Source: Sphingomonas mali NBRC 15500 (GTDB lineage: Bacteria > Pseudomonadota > Alphaproteobacteria > Sphingomonadales > Sphingomonadaceae). Taken from it: 43,190 nucleotides of DNA. The number at the start of each line of letters is the position of its first letter. Within the stretch, counting starts at the first letter, position 1. The position numbers and the translations under genes are program-made. Shown here piece by piece: positions 7,494 through 15,161 of this stretch. Location of the stretch: assembly GCF_001598415.1 (NCBI RefSeq), contig NZ_BCYX01000034.1, forward strand, positions 1 through 43,190. The letters are read 5' to 3'. Under the pieces are notes generated by a model. That model made no database searches and had not been told where the DNA came from. It saw nothing but the letters and a program-made list of their open reading frames with translations.

Positions 7494-8753
7494 TCAAACG
7501 TCCTTGGCAAGGCGCACGCCGGTGAATTGCCAGCGCTGGTGGGGGTAGAAGAAGTTGCGGTAGCTGGCGCGGGCATGGCCGCGCGGCGTGGCGCAAGATC
7601 CGCCGCGCAGTACGAACTGCCCGCTCATGAACTTGCCGTTATATTCGCCGACCGCGCCTTCGGCCGGATGGAAGCCGGGATAGGGGCGATAGGCGCTGCC
7701 GGTCCATTCCCAGACGTCGCCGAAAAACGCGGGTCCGCCAGGGGAGGGGCGCGGTTCGACCGGCCCGGCGACATCGAGCTGGTTGCCGCTGTCGGGATCG
7801 TAAGCAGCCGCGGCCGTTTCCCATTCCGCCTCGGTCGGCAACCGCGCGCCGGCCCAGCTGGCATAGGCATCCGCCTCGAAGAAGCTGACATGCGTGACCG
7901 GCGCCGCCGGATCGATCGGGCGCCGCCCGTCGAGCCCGAACCGGGTCCAGGCGCCGTCACGTTGCTCCCAATAAAGCGGCGCCGTCACACTCTCGCGCTG
8001 CACCCAGGCCCAACCGTCGGACAGCCAGTGGCGCGGCTCGGCATAGCCGCCATCGGCGATGAACGCGGCCCATTCGCCATTGGTCACGGTACGATCCGCG
8101 ATCGCATGCGGATGGAGCAGCGCGCTGTGGCGCGGCCCTTCGCAATCGAACGCGAAATGCGGGCTGTCATGCCCGATCTCGACCACGCCGCCCGCATGCT
8201 CGATCCAGCCCAGCGCATCGGGCATTCCCACCGGTACCTTGCGCGCGCCCGGCCAGATCGCCGGCTCGATCGGATTCTCCGAAAACAGATGGAGGATGTC
8301 GGTCAGCAACAATTCCTGATGCTGCTCCTCGTGATGGCAGCCAAGCCGGACCAGTTCGCGCGCCTCTTCGGGCAATGTCGGCAACGCCGCCGCCAGCGCT
8401 GCGTCGACCGCGGCGCGATAGATCAGCACCTCGTCCAGGCTCGGGCGCGTCACCATGCCGCGCCGCGCGCGGCTGTGACGGCTTCCTTCCGCTTCATAAT
8501 AACTGTTGAACAGGAACGGGAAGCGATCGTCGTGGAGTTTATAGCCGGATACGAAATCGCGCAGCACGAACGTCTCGAAGAACCAGGTGGTATGCGCCAG
8601 ATGCCATTTGGCGGGTGACGCATCCTCCATCGACTGGACCGTCGCGTCCGCATCCGACAGCGGCGCGACGAGCGCCACGCTCAGCCCGCGCACCGCCGCA
8701 TAACGGGCGCCAAGCGCTTCCGGAGTCGGGCGGAGGCCAAGTCGCGTTCTCAT
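7494..8753 (-). CDS. egtB: Ergothioneine biosynthesis protein EgtB (sulfoxide synthase)
   Basis: Iron- and oxygen-dependent coupling of a thiol (gamma-glutamylcysteine or cysteine) to hercynine, giving the sulfoxide precursor of ergothioneine. In the 419-residue protein the DinB-like N-terminal domain supplies the 3-His iron site: His51 in HLAHTTWFFE, and His141/His145 in HHEEQHQE. The C-terminal FGE-sulfatase (C-type lectin-like) domain has WEWTGSAYRPYPGF and RGGSCATPRGHARASYRNFF. His51 falls at the position of the ligand in the characterised mycobacterial enzyme. No egtC (amidohydrolase) or egtE (lyase) lies nearby, so whether cysteine is the direct substrate, or the lyase sits elsewhere, is open. 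ATG at 8753 has AAGGA upstream. Confidence 0.95.
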   Translation of the reverse strand: MRTRLGLRPTPEALGARYAAVRGLSVALVAPLSDADATVQSMEDASPAKWHLAHTTWFFETFVLRDFVSGYKLHDDRFPFLFNSYYEAEGSRHSRARRGMVTRPSLDEVLIYRAAVDAALAAALPTLPEEARELVRLGCHHEEQHQELLLTDILHLFSENPIEPAIWPGARKVPVGMPDALGWIEHAGGVVEIGHDSPHFAFDCEGPRHSALLHPHAIADRTVTNGEWAAFIADGGYAEPRHWLSDGWAWVQRESVTAPLYWEQRDGAWTRFGLDGRRPIDPAAPVTHVSFFEADAYASWAGARLPTEAEWETAAAAYDPDSGNQLDVAGPVEPRPSPGGPAFFGDVWEWTGSAYRPYPGFHPAEGAVGEYNGKFMSGQFVLRGGSCATPRGHARASYRNFFYPHQRWQFTGVRLAKDV

Positions 8754-8830
8754 TATGTTCCTTATTTCGGTCGTTTCGCCGACGGAGTCAATCGCTCACA
8801 TAGGAAATGCGGGCCGAAACCCAAGCTGGA

Positions 8831-9388
8831 TCAGCGCGAGGCGCCAAGAACCCAAAGAACGTCGCTAGCACCCAAATTGTTCAATCGCCGCGCCGCGACG
8901 AACAGCCAGTCGGACAGGCGGTTGATATAGGTCAAGGCCTTGGGATTGAGCGCGTTGTCGGCGGATGCGGCGACCGCGCTGCGCTCGGCGCGGCGAACGA
9001 TCGCGCGGGCGAGATGCAACTGAGCGGCACCGGCAGCGCCGCCCGGCAGGACGAAACTGGTCAGCGGCGAGAGATGATCGTTCATCGCATCGATCTCGCG
9101 TTCGAGCCGATCGATCTGCTCGGTGGTGACGCGCAATGCGCCTTCCATGTCGAGCGGCGTGGCGAGATCGGCTCCGAGATCGAACAATTCGTTCTGAACG
9201 CGCCGCAGGGTCGCTGCGGCATCGGCATCGTCGACCCACACCAGCGCCACGCCGATTGCGCTGTTCGCCTCATCGACGTCGCCGATCGCCGCCATCAGCG
9301 GATCTGCCTTGGAGATACGTCCGCCGCCGACCAGCCCCGTGGTGCCGTCGTCGCCGGTGCGCGTGTAGATCTTGTTGAGCTTGACCAA
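8831..9388 (-). CDS. Cob(I)alamin adenosyltransferase, PduO type
   Basis: Transfers the adenosyl group of ATP to reduced cobalamin to give adenosylcobalamin. The 185-residue protein opens with the family's ATP-binding signature (KIYTRTGDDGTTGL, residues 6-19) and has DEANSAIG (about 40), the helix-bundle FVLPGG and RAIVRRAERS. The start appears to be TTG at 9388: the family N-terminus MVKLNKIYTRTGD follows directly and no ATG is closer. It begins 11 nt after the stop of the small membrane protein gene on the same strand, so the two are probably one transcript. The likely client is methylmalonyl-CoA mutase or another B12 enzyme outside the window (inference). Confidence 0.93.
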   Translation of the reverse strand: MVKLNKIYTRTGDDGTTGLVGGGRISKADPLMAAIGDVDEANSAIGVALVWVDDADAAATLRRVQNELFDLGADLATPLDMEGALRVTTEQIDRLEREIDAMNDHLSPLTSFVLPGGAAGAAQLHLARAIVRRAERSAVAASADNALNPKALTYINRLSDWLFVAARRLNNLGASDVLWVLGASR

Positions 9389-9399
9389 CGGTCAGCTGC

Positions 9400-9633
9400 T
9401 CAATGCTGGCGGCCGACGAGCAACAGCAAGAGCACCGCGATCAGGATCGCCACCGCCTGAAAGATGATGCGGTACATCATCATCTGGTTTGACCGGATCG
9501 AGGTCGCGCTGGGGCCTTCGCCGCTCTTCACGTCCTCGGTTGCACCCTTGAGGAACAGGATCACGCCGCGGACCAAAGCGACGACGGTTGCGATCATCGC
9601 GGCGATCAGCAGCAGGGCGAGGAAGGTGGTCAT
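9400..9633 (-). CDS. HIG1-like twin transmembrane protein
   Basis: A 77-residue membrane protein with two hydrophobic segments (about 4-25 and 53-73) joined by a polar loop containing SIRSNQMMMYRIIFQAV. The helix-loop-helix layout with an RSNxMMxxRxxFQ segment is that of the HIG1 (hypoxia-induced gene 1) domain. In mitochondria this domain associates with respiratory complexes; the bacterial role is not established. Start ATG at 9633; the ribosome site is weak. It lies 11 nt upstream of the cobalamin adenosyltransferase on the same strand. Confidence 0.8.
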   Translation of the reverse strand: MTTFLALLLIAAMIATVVALVRGVILFLKGATEDVKSGEGPSATSIRSNQMMMYRIIFQAVAILIAVLLLLLVGRQH

Positions 9634-9724
9634 GGGGCTTATCTAGGCCGGGTCGCAGGCGAAGCCAATGGGGAGGAGCATTCTATGGACGACCATGCCT
9701 GTTCGCCGGCCGGCGTTGTCTGAG

Positions 9725-9748
9725 CCCTCTCCCGCAGGCGGGAGAGGG
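9725..9748 (-). terminator. CCCTCTCCC/GGGAGAGGG hairpin
   Basis: 11-bp perfect stem CCCTCTCCCGC/GCGGGAGAGGG with a 2-nt centre, downstream of gluQ. No T-tract is visible. The arm sequence is the same as the arms of the larger palindrome at 20757-20993, so it is as likely a minimal repeat unit as a terminator. Confidence 0.45.
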
Positions 9749-9796
9749 AGACACGGAGCAGGCGCTACCGTTGCTATCGGTACGTTCTCCCGCCCA

Positions 9797-10660
9797 TTAG
9801 GCTTGGCCGAGCCTGAACCCGAAAGGCAATTCGCCGATCCGCAATCGCTCGACCAGCGCGATGCCATCCATTCCTTCGTACCGCCAGTCGGCTAGCGTCG
9901 GCGCACCGTGCCTCTTGGCGAGCCGGTTGCCCTCGGCGTCGAGCACCAGGGCATGGTGGCGATAGATCGGTTCGGGCAGGCCGAGCGCCGCCTGAAGCAG
10001 GCGATGCGCATGCGTCGAGGGCATGATGTCGCGCCCGCGCACGACATGCGTGATGCCCTGCGCCGCGTCGTCGACCACCACTGCAAGATGATAGCTCGCC
10101 GGTCGATCCTTGCCCTTGAGCACCAGGTCGCCGAGCAGTCGCGGCGCGACCGGCATCGTGCCGGCGAGTTCGTCGGTCCAGCTGAGCGGCCCTGCGCGCC
10201 GCGCGGCTTCGCCAGCATCGAGCCGCCAGGCGAATGCCTCGCTGGCCATCCGCTCCGCGCGCGTCGCCGGGTCGATCGCGCGGCAGGTGCCGGGGTAGAG
10301 CGGTCCGTCGGGCCCGTGCGGCGCGTGCAGGCTCGCTGCCACTTCGCGCGCAATCTCGGCGCGAGTGCAGAAACAGGGATAGGCCAGCCCGTCGTCTCGC
10401 AACCGGTCGAGTGCCGCGTCGTATAGTGCGAGCCGCTCGGACTGGGCCGACATCTCGTCCCAGCCGAGCCCGAGCCATTCGAGGTCGGTGAGGATTCCCG
10501 CGACATGTTCCGGCCGCGACCGCGTCACGTCGGTATCCTCGATCCGCAGCAGGAACCGCCCTTGATGGTCCCGCGCGCGATCATGCGCCTGGATCGCCGA
10601 CCAGGCGTGGCCCAAATGCAACCCTCCGGTAGGGCTCGGCGCGAAACGGCTTACGATCAC
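9797..10660 (-). CDS. gluQ: Glutamyl-queuosine tRNA(Asp) synthetase
   Basis: A truncated glutamyl-tRNA synthetase paralogue that attaches glutamate to queuosine 34 of tRNA-Asp instead of to a tRNA 3' end. The 287-residue protein has the class I motifs SRFAPSPTGGLHLGHAW (HIGH equivalent HLGH) and a degenerate KMSKS-like RLAKRHGA near residue 245. The zinc-binding pattern CFC (about 98-100) with YPGTC follows. There is no C-terminal anticodon-binding domain, as expected for GluQ rather than GltX. The ATG at 10660 opposes the HNH gene across a 95-bp divergent region. The YhhQ-like transporter at 1098 serves the same queuosine pathway. Confidence 0.95.
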   Translation of the reverse strand: MIVSRFAPSPTGGLHLGHAWSAIQAHDRARDHQGRFLLRIEDTDVTRSRPEHVAGILTDLEWLGLGWDEMSAQSERLALYDAALDRLRDDGLAYPCFCTRAEIAREVAASLHAPHGPDGPLYPGTCRAIDPATRAERMASEAFAWRLDAGEAARRAGPLSWTDELAGTMPVAPRLLGDLVLKGKDRPASYHLAVVVDDAAQGITHVVRGRDIMPSTHAHRLLQAALGLPEPIYRHHALVLDAEGNRLAKRHGAPTLADWRYEGMDGIALVERLRIGELPFGFRLGQA

Positions 10661-10755
10661 CGCACCGACTCTTGACCGCGAGTCGCGGCCTGTGCTGTCA
10701 TCATGGCGTCATCCTGATCGGCTTTACGCACGCCAGGACAGCGAAGGGGGAAGGT

Positions 10756-11322
10756 GTGTTTCATCCCGACCTAATGCGACATCCGGACAGTTGTCCCGCG
10801 TTGGTGCTGAACGCCGACTATACGCCGCTCAGCTATTACCCGCTCTCCGTCTGGCCATGGCAGACCGCCGTCAAGGCGGTCTTTTTGGATCGGGTCGACA
10901 TCGTCGCGCATTACGAGCGCGAAGTGCGCAGCCCGAATTTCGCGTTGAAGCTGCCCAGCGTCATCGCGCTCAAGCAGTATGTCCGGCCCAGCGCCTTCCC
11001 GGCCTTTACCCGGTTCAACCTGTTCCTGCGCGACCGTTTCCAGTGCCAATATTGCGGCACGCACAAGGATCTGACCTTCGATCACGTCATCCCGCGCGCT
11101 TATGGCGGGCGCACGACGTGGGAGAATGTCGCCACCGCCTGCGCGCCGTGCAATCTGCGCAAGGGCGGGCGCACACCACGCGAGGCGAAGATGCCGCTCC
11201 ATGTCGAGCCGATCCGGCCGACCAGCTGGCAATTGCAGGAACATGGCCGCGCCTTCCCGCCCAACCACCTGCACGACACCTGGCACGACTGGTTGTACTG
11301 GGACGTCGAGCTGGAGGCGTAA
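10756..11322 (+). CDS. HNH endonuclease
   Basis: A 188-residue protein with an HNH nuclease domain: CQYC (97-100), DH (109-110), Asn124 and CAPC-N (129-133), that is, a zinc-stabilised His-Asn-His/Cys4 ββα-metal fold. The N-terminal 90 residues (PALVLNADYTPLSYYP) and the C-terminal tail (NHLHDTWHDWLYWDVELEA) are typical of a chromosomal alphaproteobacterial HNH family found outside mobile elements. The biological substrate is unknown. I chose GTG at 10756 because AAGGGGGAAG sits 6 nt upstream; an ATG at 10774 lacks a ribosome site. Its last 95 bp (11228-11322) recur at 12027-12121, on the far side of the next gene. Confidence 0.9.
   Translation: MFHPDLMRHPDSCPALVLNADYTPLSYYPLSVWPWQTAVKAVFLDRVDIVAHYEREVRSPNFALKLPSVIALKQYVRPSAFPAFTRFNLFLRDRFQCQYCGTHKDLTFDHVIPRAYGGRTTWENVATACAPCNLRKGGRTPREAKMPLHVEPIRPTSWQLQEHGRAFPPNHLHDTWHDWLYWDVELEA
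11228..11322 (+). repeat. Direct repeat copy 1 (HNH 3' end)
   Basis: 95 bp forming the last 31 codons and stop of the HNH gene. By my alignment it matches 12027-12121 at 87 of 95 positions with no gap. Most of the eight differences are synonymous, and only two change amino acids (Asp to Glu, twice). Confidence 0.95.
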
Positions 11323-11330
11323 GGGGGGAC

Positions 11331-12005
11331 ATGCACGGTCGCGGTGCCCTTGCCCTAGCTGGGTTGTCCCTGGCATGTCCGACTCAAGCTGCGAACAAGA
11401 TTGGAGACAGCGCGCGTCTGGAACTGGCGCAGGCTGCCAAGCGCTTCTGCCAAGGAGCATTGAAGAGCGAAGATGGGCTGATAAGACACCGGAACGTGGT
11501 CTGCTTCTCCGGAGACGTGCCCCAGGGTGCGGCAGCAAGGAAGCTGGCGGACAGCATCCGGCACGCCGACTTTTTTGTCGTCCGCAGTGCTGGAGGCGAT
11601 GTCAGATACGCGCTCGACATAGGGGACGTGCTCGTCGCTCGACCGCGCACGATCGTGGTCATGGATTATTGCGTCTCGTCCTGCGCCAATTACTGGTTCC
11701 TCGGCGCAACGTACAAAGTTGTCGGCGCCAAGGACGGGGTCGGTTTTCACGGCGGCCCGCCAGCTAAGAATGATTGCGAGGATGCATCGATCGATTGCGT
11801 CGCTCTCTCAAAGTTGTTCTATCGGGGCAGAGACTTCCTCAAGCGCCGGGGGATCGACTACCGAATCCTGTATTCTCCCCCCGCCGACTACGACCCGTCG
11901 AAGCGCGAGACGACCATGTGGGTTGTCCCTAAGGACGAGCTGACCGGCCGATGGAAGGTGGCGGGTATTCTGCAATATGATTTATGGAAAACAGCGAGCA
12001 AATAG
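11331..12005 (+). CDS. Secreted ClpP-like (COG3904-type) protein
   Basis: A 224-residue protein with a signal peptide (residues 1-21). The core resembles the ClpP/crotonase fold of predicted periplasmic COG3904 proteins: VVRSAGGDVRYALDIGDVL (83-101), then CVSSCANYWFLGA (114-126), where Ser116/Ser117 would be the nucleophile position, and GVGFHGGPP (137-145). Four further cysteines may form disulfides. Whether it is an active serine hydrolase is uncertain, because the catalytic His/Asp cannot be placed confidently. AAGGGGGG directly precedes the ATG at 11331. Its base composition looks less GC-rich than its neighbours, and it is bracketed by 95-bp direct repeats of the HNH 3' end, so it is probably an acquired passenger. 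Confidence 0.75.
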   Translation: MHGRGALALAGLSLACPTQAANKIGDSARLELAQAAKRFCQGALKSEDGLIRHRNVVCFSGDVPQGAAARKLADSIRHADFFVVRSAGGDVRYALDIGDVLVARPRTIVVMDYCVSSCANYWFLGATYKVVGAKDGVGFHGGPPAKNDCEDASIDCVALSKLFYRGRDFLKRRGIDYRILYSPPADYDPSKRETTMWVVPKDELTGRWKVAGILQYDLWKTASK

Positions 12006-12026
12006 GCTTAGGTTTCCCGATTAACC

Positions 12027-12121
12027 GGCAATTGCAGGAACATGGCCGCGCCTTTCCGCCCAACCACCTCCACGAAACCTGGCACGAGTGGCTGTACTGG
12101 GACGTCGAACTGGAGGCTTGA
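12027..12121 (+). pseudogene. Diverged duplicate of the HNH gene 3' end (direct repeat copy 2)
   Basis: Reads in frame as QLQEHGRAFPPNHLHETW, then HEWLYWDVELEA and a TGA stop. This is the C-terminus of the HNH protein at 10756-11322 with two Asp-to-Glu changes and a different stop codon. No start or upstream domain remains, so it is a 3' remnant. Homology begins abruptly at the GGCAATTGCAGG at 12027. Confidence 0.92.
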
Positions 12122-12140
12122 GCTTTTGTCCAAGGGAATC

Positions 12141-12220
12141 CGTGTTCCTGCGCAAGCAGGAACCCAGAGCCAAGTGCCGCGTCGCCTGTGACCCTGGGCT
12201 CCTGCGTGCGCAGGAGCACG
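12141..12220. repeat. Paired-hairpin intergenic repeat, family R2, copy a
   Basis: The left hairpin is GTTCCTGCG-CAAGCAGGAAC and the right one GGGCTCCTGCG-TGCGCAGGAGC. The left and right units are also inverted copies of each other (CCCAGAG/TGACCCTGGG region). A second copy lies at 29930-30009. Confidence 0.8.
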
Positions 12221-12280
12221 GCAGAGTTTGTGCACGGACGTCGCGGACCTGATCTTTTTGCCGTTGGTTATGCAAACGTA

Positions 12281-12299
12281 TGCACTCTCCCTGAGTGCA
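12281..12299. promoter_or_regulatory. Inverted repeat upstream of ppc
   Basis: TGCACTC-TCCCT-GAGTGCA, a perfect 7-bp dyad 19 nt ahead of the ppc start. A further TGCA half-site lies 10 nt to its left. It could be an operator or a leader hairpin; no regulator can be assigned. Confidence 0.4.
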
Positions 12300-12317
12300 A
12301 TCTTGGAATAAAATGCC

Positions 12318-15047
12318 ATGAGCGGGTCCGATAACGAAACGATTGACCCGAATCGCGCTGCAGTGCAGCAGGACGGCATGGCTGACCTCCCCACCATCAC
12401 CAACAATCCCGACGTGCGGTTTCTGGGCAAATTGCTCGGTGACGTGATCCGCGCTTATGGCGGCGACGCGCTGTTCAAGCGCACCGAATATATTCGCTCG
12501 GCCTCGGTCGACCGCCATCGCGGTGTCGGCGGCGACGTCGATCTAGGCCTCGATCGGCTGTCGCTCGACGAGACGCTCGATTTCGTCCGCGGCTTCATGC
12601 TGTTCTCGATGCTCGCCAACCTGGCCGAGGACCGGCAGGGCGTCGCCGCAGAGCCGGGCGCGGATGTCGCGGCGGCGCTTCAGCGGCTGGCGGATGAAGG
12701 GATCGGCAAGGACAAGGTCATGCGCCTGCTCGATCATGCCCTGGTCGCGCCCGTCCTGACCGCGCACCCGACCGAAGTGCGGCGCAAGTCGATGATCGAC
12801 CATCGCAACCGCATCGCGCAGCTGATGGCGTTGCGCGACCGCAAGATCGCCACCACTCCCGAAGGCGACGATGTCGAACAGGCGATCGCGCGGCAGATCG
12901 CCTTGTTGTGGCAGACCCGCGTGCTGCGGCGCGAGCGGCTCTATGTCGCCGATGAGGTAGAAACTGCGCTCTCCTATCTGCGCGACGTGTTCTTGCCGGT
13001 GCTGCCCGGTCTCTATCAGCGCTGGGACCGCGCGCTGGGCGAACGCACGCCGAGCTTTCTCAAGCCGGGCAGCTGGATCGGCGGCGATCGCGACGGCAAT
13101 CCCAATGTCGTCGCGGAATCGCTCACCGCCGCACTGGCGCGATCGTGCGAAGCGGTGCTCGATTATTATCTCGACGCGGTTCACGCGCTTGGCGCCGAAT
13201 TATCGATCTCGACCGATCATACGCGAGTCAGCGACGAGCTGCTCCAGCTGGCGGCGGCGAGCGGGGATGATGCGCCGAGCCGCAACGACGAGCCTTACCG
13301 ACGCGCGTTGTCGGGGGTCTATGCCCGCCTGGCCGCGACTCACCGCGCGCTCACGGGCAAGCCCGCACCGCGACCTGCCGCACTCAAGGGCGAGCCCTAT
13401 GCCGATCCTCAGGCGCTACGCTGCGATCTGGTGACGATCGCGCGTGCGCTGGCGGACGAGGGCGCGGGGCCGCTCGCCTCGGGCGGCGCGCTCGGCCGGC
13501 TGATCCGCGCGGTGGATACGTTCGGCTTTCATCTGGCGACGCTCGATCTGCGCCAGAACAGCGCGGTCCACGAAGGCACCGTCGCCGAATTGCTCAAGGT
13601 TGCCGGAGTCGAGGCGGATTACGTCGCGCTCGACGAAGCCGCGCGCGTGGCGCTGCTGCGCCGCGAACTCGCCAATGTCCGCCCGTTGGTCAGCCCCTAT
13701 GCGGCCTATAGCCCCGACACCGCTTCCGAACTCGCGATCCTGCGTGCGGCGGCGGAGGCGCACGGCAAATACGGGCCGGCCTGCATTCGCCAATATATCG
13801 TCTCGATGGCGATGTCGGTCAGCGACCTGCTCGAAGTCCATCTGATGCTCAAGGAAGTCGGACTGTATGTGCCGGGCGACCCGCCGACCGCGGCGATCAT
13901 GGCCGTCCCGCTGTTCGAGACGGTCAGCGATCTCGAAGCCGCGCCGGCGATCATGGCCGAGTGGTTCGCCCTGCCCGAAATCGCCGGGCTCGCGGTCGAG
14001 CGCGGCGTCCAGGAAGTGATGATCGGCTATTCCGACTCGAACAAGGATGGCGGCTATCTGACCTCGACCTGGCAATTGAGCCGCGCGTCCGAAGCGCTCG
14101 AACCGGTGTTCGAGACGGCGCATGTCGGGATGCAGCTGTTCCACGGCCGCGGCGGCGCGGTCGGGCGCGGGGGCGGGTCGTCCTTCGCCGCGATCCAGGC
14201 ACAGCCGCCAGGGTCGGTCCAGGGACGCATCCGCATCACCGAACAGGGCGAAGTGATCGCCGCCAAATACGGCACGCGCGAAAGCGCCACGACCAATCTC
14301 GAGGCGATGGCCGCCGCCACCTTGCTCGCCAGTCTCGCGCCGCCGGCGCTGTCGGAGGCCGATCGCAAGCGGTTCGGCGCGGCGATGGACGAACTGTCGG
14401 CGACCGCGTTCAAGGCCTATCGCGACCTGGTCTACGGGACCGACGGGTTCCGCACCTTCTTCCGCGAGATGACCCCGATCGCCGAGATCGCCAATCTCAA
14501 GATCGGCAGCCGTCCGGCAAGCCGCAAGAAATCGGATGCGATCGAGGATCTGCGCGCAATTCCCTGGGTGTTCAGTTGGGCGCAGGCGCGCGTGATGCTG
14601 CCGGGCTGGTACGGTGTCGGCCAGGCGTTGGCGGCGTTCGAGGACAAATCGTTGTTGCGCGAAATGGCGCAGGCTTGGCCGTTCTTCGCGGCGACGCTCG
14701 ACAATATGGAGCAAGTGATCGTCAAGTCCGATATGGACATCGCCGAACGCTATTGCTCGCTGGTCAAGGACCGCGCGCTGGCCGACGCGATCTTCCCGCG
14801 CATCCGCGACGGCTGGACGCTGACGCGCGACGGCCTGCTCGACGCGACAGGGCAATCGCGGCTGCTCGAGAGGAATCCCGGGCTCGATGCCTCGATCCGC
14901 TTGCGCCTGCCCTATATCGAGCCACTCAACCTGCTCCAGATCGAACTGATGAAACGTCACCGCGCCGGCGAGGACGATCCGCGGATCGGCGAGGGCATCC
15001 TGCTGTCGATCAACGCCATCGCCACGGCATTGCGCAATTCGGGCTAG
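12318..15047 (+). CDS. ppc: Phosphoenolpyruvate carboxylase
   Basis: Anaplerotic carboxylation of PEP to oxaloacetate, replenishing the TCA cycle. The 909-residue cytoplasmic enzyme has all the signature regions: VLTAHPTEVRRK (catalytic His150), the lysine-containing MIGYSDSNKDGGYL (about 569-582), the FHGRGGAVGRGGG loop (about 612-624) that closes over the substrate, and the C-terminal ALRNSG matching the usual RNTG end. ATG at 12318 has only a weak GGAA upstream. The in-frame ATG at 12378 has AGGA 5 nt upstream and would give 889 residues, so the true start is undecided. It has its own promoter region after the HNH remnant and repeat R2. Confidence 0.96.
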   Translation: MSGSDNETIDPNRAAVQQDGMADLPTITNNPDVRFLGKLLGDVIRAYGGDALFKRTEYIRSASVDRHRGVGGDVDLGLDRLSLDETLDFVRGFMLFSMLANLAEDRQGVAAEPGADVAAALQRLADEGIGKDKVMRLLDHALVAPVLTAHPTEVRRKSMIDHRNRIAQLMALRDRKIATTPEGDDVEQAIARQIALLWQTRVLRRERLYVADEVETALSYLRDVFLPVLPGLYQRWDRALGERTPSFLKPGSWIGGDRDGNPNVVAESLTAALARSCEAVLDYYLDAVHALGAELSISTDHTRVSDELLQLAAASGDDAPSRNDEPYRRALSGVYARLAATHRALTGKPAPRPAALKGEPYADPQALRCDLVTIARALADEGAGPLASGGALGRLIRAVDTFGFHLATLDLRQNSAVHEGTVAELLKVAGVEADYVALDEAARVALLRRELANVRPLVSPYAAYSPDTASELAILRAAAEAHGKYGPACIRQYIVSMAMSVSDLLEVHLMLKEVGLYVPGDPPTAAIMAVPLFETVSDLEAAPAIMAEWFALPEIAGLAVERGVQEVMIGYSDSNKDGGYLTSTWQLSRASEALEPVFETAHVGMQLFHGRGGAVGRGGGSSFAAIQAQPPGSVQGRIRITEQGEVIAAKYGTRESATTNLEAMAAATLLASLAPPALSEADRKRFGAAMDELSATAFKAYRDLVYGTDGFRTFFREMTPIAEIANLKIGSRPASRKKSDAIEDLRAIPWVFSWAQARVMLPGWYGVGQALAAFEDKSLLREMAQAWPFFAATLDNMEQVIVKSDMDIAERYCSLVKDRALADAIFPRIRDGWTLTRDGLLDATGQSRLLERNPGLDASIRLRLPYIEPLNLLQIELMKRHRAGEDDPRIGEGILLSINAIATALRNSG

Positions 15048-15071
15048 AGTCTTTGTGGTCGCATCGCTGGG

Positions 15072-15102
15072 TGCGGAAAACCGGTGCCCACTTTTCCGCG
15101 CG
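15072..15102. repeat. GCGGAAAA/TTTTCCGC palindrome downstream of ppc
   Basis: GCGGAAAA (15073-15080) and TTTTCCGC (15092-15099) flank CCGGTGCCCAC. This core resembles a palindromic unit (AAAACCGGTTCCCACTTTT) common between genes of many alphaproteobacteria (from memory). It lies 25 nt past the ppc stop and could serve as its terminator. Confidence 0.6.
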
Positions 15103-15161
15103 ACGCTCCAGCACTCCTCTGGTTAACCACCTTCTAACACCCTGCCGTTACTGCGGCGGGC

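Noticed and set aside
6348..8618. 756-codon open frame opposite egtD and egtB
   Set aside because: The Asp/Arg/Gly-rich composition is typical of an antisense frame; both minus-strand genes are clearly real.
9725..9748. tRNA-like or attachment site between gluQ and the HIG1-like gene
   Set aside because: It is a plain 11-bp hairpin with a 2-nt loop; no cloverleaf and no flanking direct repeat.
12021..12518. Minus-strand open frame across the HNH remnant and the ppc 5' end
   Set aside because: It opposes both the HNH 3' remnant and ppc, and lacks any domain; it is a by-product of the duplicated sequence.
13416..14960. 514-codon open frame opposite ppc
   Set aside because: Antisense shadow of a strongly conserved ppc; no ribosome site and no motif.
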